Source: Trileptium ribeirensis (lineage: Eukaryota > Nematoda > Enoplea > Enoplida > Thoracostomopsidae). Taken from it: a stretch of DNA of 64,000 nt. The DNA is taken from NCBI GenBank assembly GCA_030248225.1, contig JASANE010012636.1, forward strand, positions 1 to 64,000, read 5' to 3'. The notes beneath the pieces are model-generated. The model saw only the letters and a list, made by a program, of their open reading frames with translations. It did not search any database and was not told the origin of the DNA. Shown one piece after another: positions 60,943 to 64,000 of this stretch (the first letter of the stretch is position 1; each line of letters begins with the position of its first letter). The position numbers and the translations under genes are program-made.

Positions 60943-61250
60943 ACGTAGTGTGCATTGCTATAGGGTGTAACTGATTCAAATAAGGACCATTACTAATGTT
61001 AATCTAAGGCTCAGGTTAAGATAACTAAATACTCGTGCAGTACACATTCCAATCGCATATAACTGTGCCCACCTCAAAAGAGATTAGTAAAGTATCAGAT
61101 AACCTAAATTTTAAACCTATACCACTTCGTCATAACGCAGTACGCATTCGTATTGTGTAACTGCTTTGAAACTAGGAATCGTTATTAGCGTAGATCTCGG
61201 GTATAGTTCAAGTACCTAAATAGCAGTACGCATTGCTATCGGGTGTAACT
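60943..61250 (+). repeat. Block C tag: CAGTACGCATTGCTATCGGG(TGTAACT), four variants
   Basis: Variants lie near 60,943, 61,038, 61,138 and 61,223. The first and last are the closest pair. They occupy the positions where A and B carry their own, unrelated words. Confidence 0.75.
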
Positions 61251-61416
61251 GTATCAACCTCACAAGAGGAGTATTAAAGTAGTAGATAACCTAACGCTTA
61301 ACGCTAATGAAAGGAAAAAGGAAGGCCAATAGCGTGGTGCTTATTGAGCGGAGCTCGGCGAACCCGAGCGAAGCGTTTTTATTTTCTGCCTGGGAGTAAA
61401 AAGGTCGATGCCCGTC

Positions 61417-61434
61417 CGTTCGTTCGTTCGTTCG
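61417..61434 (+). repeat. CGTT microsatellite
   Basis: Four and a half copies of CGTT within a GC-richer insert. Confidence 0.85.
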
Positions 61435-62332
61435 GTCCGACGGATCTAAAGAACCACTGAACGGATTTTAAAAAACTTTTTTTTGTTTGAAAGCCTATCA
61501 TGTCAAAGTGTGCACCTGATATTTGCGATTAAAAATTTTTGAGTGGTTAATTAGTAATTATCTAATTAGTTAATTTTATGCAGCTAAAATAGAGAATTTT
61601 GCAATATTTGTGTTATTTATTGAAATAGACTCGTTTCGATCTAACCATTATAGGTTTTTTGGGTCGAAGAATTCAAATATAATATTTTTTCCAATGATAA
61701 AGACCTATGCTCTATGCAGTGTAGTTACAAGAACATAAAATTGAGTACATTCGTAATGCCACAGCCCAAGCTCCGCTCACAAATGTAGTTCCACTACCGA
61801 CTAGTATAAAAATAGTTTAGAGCAAGGACTAAAAATATCGGTGGTAATTAGGAGGCATAAATTAAAAAGAACTGTGCCAAGGATCGTGTCTTGATATTCA
61901 CTTATAACGGTTTTATAAATAAAAGTTTTTAACTACGTTTTTGGTGCTAAAGTCTCTGAGATACGAGTACTTACAAGTAGCCACGCCGCAATGCCATATA
62001 CAGTCACCCTGCCTCGTTAAATACCCTGCCTCGTTAAATATAGTTATAAGCAAAGGGACGCGGACTACTTCGTTTCCCTCCGGCATTCTACTTTCCACAC
62101 CTCGGACCGCACATTCTTCGTTGACGAATCCCTTCCCCAATTAAATATAATATACTAACCTCAAAGAGTTAGTTATGCACATTTACACTTATATATTTAT
62201 ATAATCACATGTCTATTCATGTGTATTATTAAAATTTATTATATTTTTATGTGTTGTGTGCGTTTGTTTATTGTGTTTATTATTTGTTCTCGTGTGTATT
62301 ATGTTATGTTGTATGTTTTCGTATGTATTTGT

Positions 62333-62430
62333 CTGGGCTCTCCATTCGTTGAAAATTTTGCCAGGGGGCATGAACCAGGGGGCACCGAAAAATGACAGGG
62401 CCCCCCACCCCTCCAATTTGGAGAGCCCAG
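62333..62430. mobile_element. 98-bp MITE with 5-bp target duplication
   Basis: Ends CTGGGCTCTCCA and TGGAGAGCCCAG are perfect inverted repeats. TTTGT lies directly on both sides. The interior contains CCAGGGGGCATGAACCAGGG and runs of C. It is very short, so non-autonomous. Confidence 0.75.
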
Positions 62431-63050
62431 TTTGTTGTAACCTAATTTACATCTTTCATTTCAAAATTTTAAACTTCTTTTCTTTTCTCAATCAGTCTAC
62501 GATTTTAGAACACGCAATGCACTCGGACGTTTGTTTAAGTTAGATTATATGATTTTTGGGGATAGATTTTCTGCTATATGGTATTTGTCATGAAATATTT
62601 ACATACTGAGCATAAGAATTTGTGTTCGACGTCATTGCTTTTCATTTCTCTTAGGGCAAATTGGACGATTTCATTGATCTTTCAGAAGCTTTGTATACAC
62701 TAGCGGTCAGGGCTTCCATTTTTGATATTAGTGTTATTCGTTTATTTTATTGATAACAATTTGGAGCAAAGAACTTGTTATCGTGTTTAGTGTAAACGGC
62801 AATCAAAACCCAACGGATCTACAGGGCACATTGAAAATAAAACCCAGTAAACTATGTTATATTATCTGATGCACGCTATGAAGTGACGTTGGGTCACACT
62901 ATCCGACGGTTACTTACAGTCTTCGATGACTAACTGACTGAATTCAGTAGTGGAATTGCGCGCTGCACAACTCACCACATAGTGACCACGCTTGTCATTA
63001 TTTCGATGTAATAACGATTTTTAACAACATCACCCAGGGTTCCCGCGAAT
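62431..63050. other. Unassigned sequence
   Basis: Mixed AT-rich sequence; nothing recognised. Confidence 0.35.
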
Positions 63051-63056
63051 ATTAGT

Positions 63057-63191
63057 ATGGACCCAGACTATTTTATGGGACCACGGGCAGCGGAAAACAG
63101 CAATATTCTGAAGCGGGCCATTATTTTTCGACTATTGAACGATATTTGTCAAAGCAAAAACGAACTGGTGTACAAGCGGGGCACAGTTTAA
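63057..63191 (+). CDS. Candidate small coding exon, unidentified
   Basis: An ATG in strong context (AGTATGG) opens 44 codons: MDPDYFMGPRAAENSNILKR, then AIIFRLLNDICQSKNELV and a stop at 63,189-63,191. A possible donor (CTG|GTGTAC) lies inside. Between about 63,192 and 63,338 the plus strand has no AG dinucleotide until GTACCAG at 63,342, the pattern expected before a 3' splice site. I recognise no family. Confidence 0.3.
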   Translation: MDPDYFMGPRAAENSNILKRAIIFRLLNDICQSKNELVYKRGTV

Positions 63192-63239
63192 TAGCGATAA
63201 CGAAAATTTCTGAACAATATTATTGTTGCTTACCATAAT

Positions 63240-63573
63240 AATTGTACTGCTTGTGGACACTTTCTGTAAATATTTTCGTTGGCAACAAAAACTGTACTCC
63301 AACGGCTTGAAATCCCAAAATCCGTGCTGGAATGTGTACCAGTAGATTAATTCATAAAACCGTCCAAAGAGATTGCGCGGGAAATCAAGAACCTGGCTTG
63401 TATTTTGACTTTAAGAACAGTTAATGGTGTCATCGCTATCATCGGTAGTGTTCTATTTACCGGTCGTTTGTAAGTTATAATTTGCATAGTTGCATTTTTA
63501 CGTTGCTCTATACAGTTTCGAGGTTAGCATTCGTTACAATGCGGCAGGTTTTAAATTCAAAATGCTGTCGTAG
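63240..63573 (+). CDS. Candidate coding block with a possible 46-bp intron
   Basis: One frame reads LATKTVLQRLEIPKSVLECV, hits a TAA at 63,348-63,350, then KPSKEIAREIKNLACILTLR and VNGVIAIIGSVLFTGR. The last part is hydrophobic, like a membrane segment. A perfect donor GTAAGT at 63,470 and an acceptor TGCTCTATACAG ending at 63,515 would remove 46 bases. They would continue in frame as FEVSIRYNAAGFKFKMLS before a stop. An alternative frame from an ATG at 63,539 runs to 63,763 (METFDFYERRTISEFDLVLN). The in-frame stop suggests a decayed gene or a wrong exon border. Confidence 0.25.
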
Positions 63574-63763
63574 GCGTGATTCTGCACAGATGGAAACTTT
63601 TGATTTTTACGAACGTCGCACCATTTCCGAGTTTGATCTAGTGCTCAACAACAAGGGCGATTCGGTTGTAATTAAGCCCATTTTGTTCAGAAAGCAAAAT
63701 CTCTATGTAGCTATATGCGGTGCTTTGCTATTTAGTCAGTTGTCTGGCAGTGTTACATCATGA

Positions 63764-64000
63764 TATGTTCATAAATTGGCCTCTTGTGATCCCGAAGATA
63801 CTAAGTTGGTCATATTTTCTCAACGATTATAGCCACTGTCTGTGGTTGCGCTTATTTTGTTTAGAAAGCAAAGCTTATTCGCAATTTTTACACTCAGAAT
63901 TAAATTTCTTGACTGTGAGACAAGTCCCTAGTATAAACTTTTTTAATTTATTCATATATTGCCAAAATTACAAATCCGGATGAGTCAAACATCGGCTATC
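63764..64000. other. Unassigned sequence to the window end
   Basis: No feature recognised. Confidence 0.3.

Larger units (their letters stand above)
60836..62170 (+). mobile_element. Retroelement block C: motif array and terminal block
   Basis: Framework shared with A and B: TTAATCTAAGGCTCAGGTTAAG, CACAAGAGGAGTATTAAAGT and AGATAACCTAA. The terminal block is CCTCCGGCATTCTACTTTCC, CACACCTCGGACCGC, GACGAATCCCTTCCC, followed by TTAGTTATGCACATTT, a decayed leader start. A different stretch at 61,330-61,760 interrupts it (TTCG repeat and CTGAACGGATTTTAAAAAAC). Confidence 0.6.

Noticed and set aside
60905..60945. Hammerhead-like CTGATGA followed by a short stem on the minus strand
   Set aside because: The required GAAA after stem II reads TTAA; not a ribozyme core.

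Overview
The window looks like AT-rich, repeat-dominated nuclear DNA from an invertebrate-type metazoan. It contains RTE- and CR1/jockey-type LINEs, tRNA-related SINEs, several MITE families, tandem satellites, an intron of about 4.3 kb and AATAAA poly(A) signals. No prokaryotic gene organisation is visible. I cannot name the species. Almost every long open frame belongs to, or is an accident of, a mobile element. The one host gene I can support is a split DUF1771-Smr gene on the minus strand.

Layout. 1-13,965: a giant imperfect inverted repeat with arms of about 6.5-6.9 kb around a 543-bp unique spacer. Each arm carries the endonuclease end of an RTE-like LINE; the right-arm copy continues through its broken RT to about 15,410. 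15,960-18,330: decayed tandem repeats, a SINE relic and a candidate plus-strand terminal exon. 18,862-24,295: the minus-strand DUF1771-Smr gene. Its intron holds a 130-bp tandem array and a TTAA-flanked MITE containing a tRNA-like pol III promoter. 25,080-25,305: about twelve near-palindromic 14-mers spaced mostly 19-21 bp apart. 26,415-29,433: about 31 copies of a 97-bp satellite in two alternating variants. 29,700-42,600: MITEs, a fold-back element, AT-rich spacer and a GC-rich island (37.4-40.3 kb).

43,000-62,200: a nest of old retroelements. Three homologous leader/terminal blocks (A, B, C) share one framework, yet each carries its own short motif repeated 3-5 times at the matching positions. 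Block B is followed by a frameshifted gag-like region. A 5'-truncated RTE and a 5'-truncated CR1-like LINE in opposite orientation then lie tail to tail before block C. 62,300-64,000: a 98-bp MITE with a 5-bp target duplication, then coding-looking plus-strand segments that I cannot assign.

The DUF1771 exon (23,231-23,465) and the Smr exon (18,862-18,968) join in phase to recreate the DLHG-LYVKEA core of an Smr domain. The predicted protein stops about halfway through the domain, so a further exon is missing or the gene is truncated. The best candidates for something undescribed are the element-specific motif sets of blocks A/B/C, the helically phased palindrome array, and the MITE-SINE chimera.
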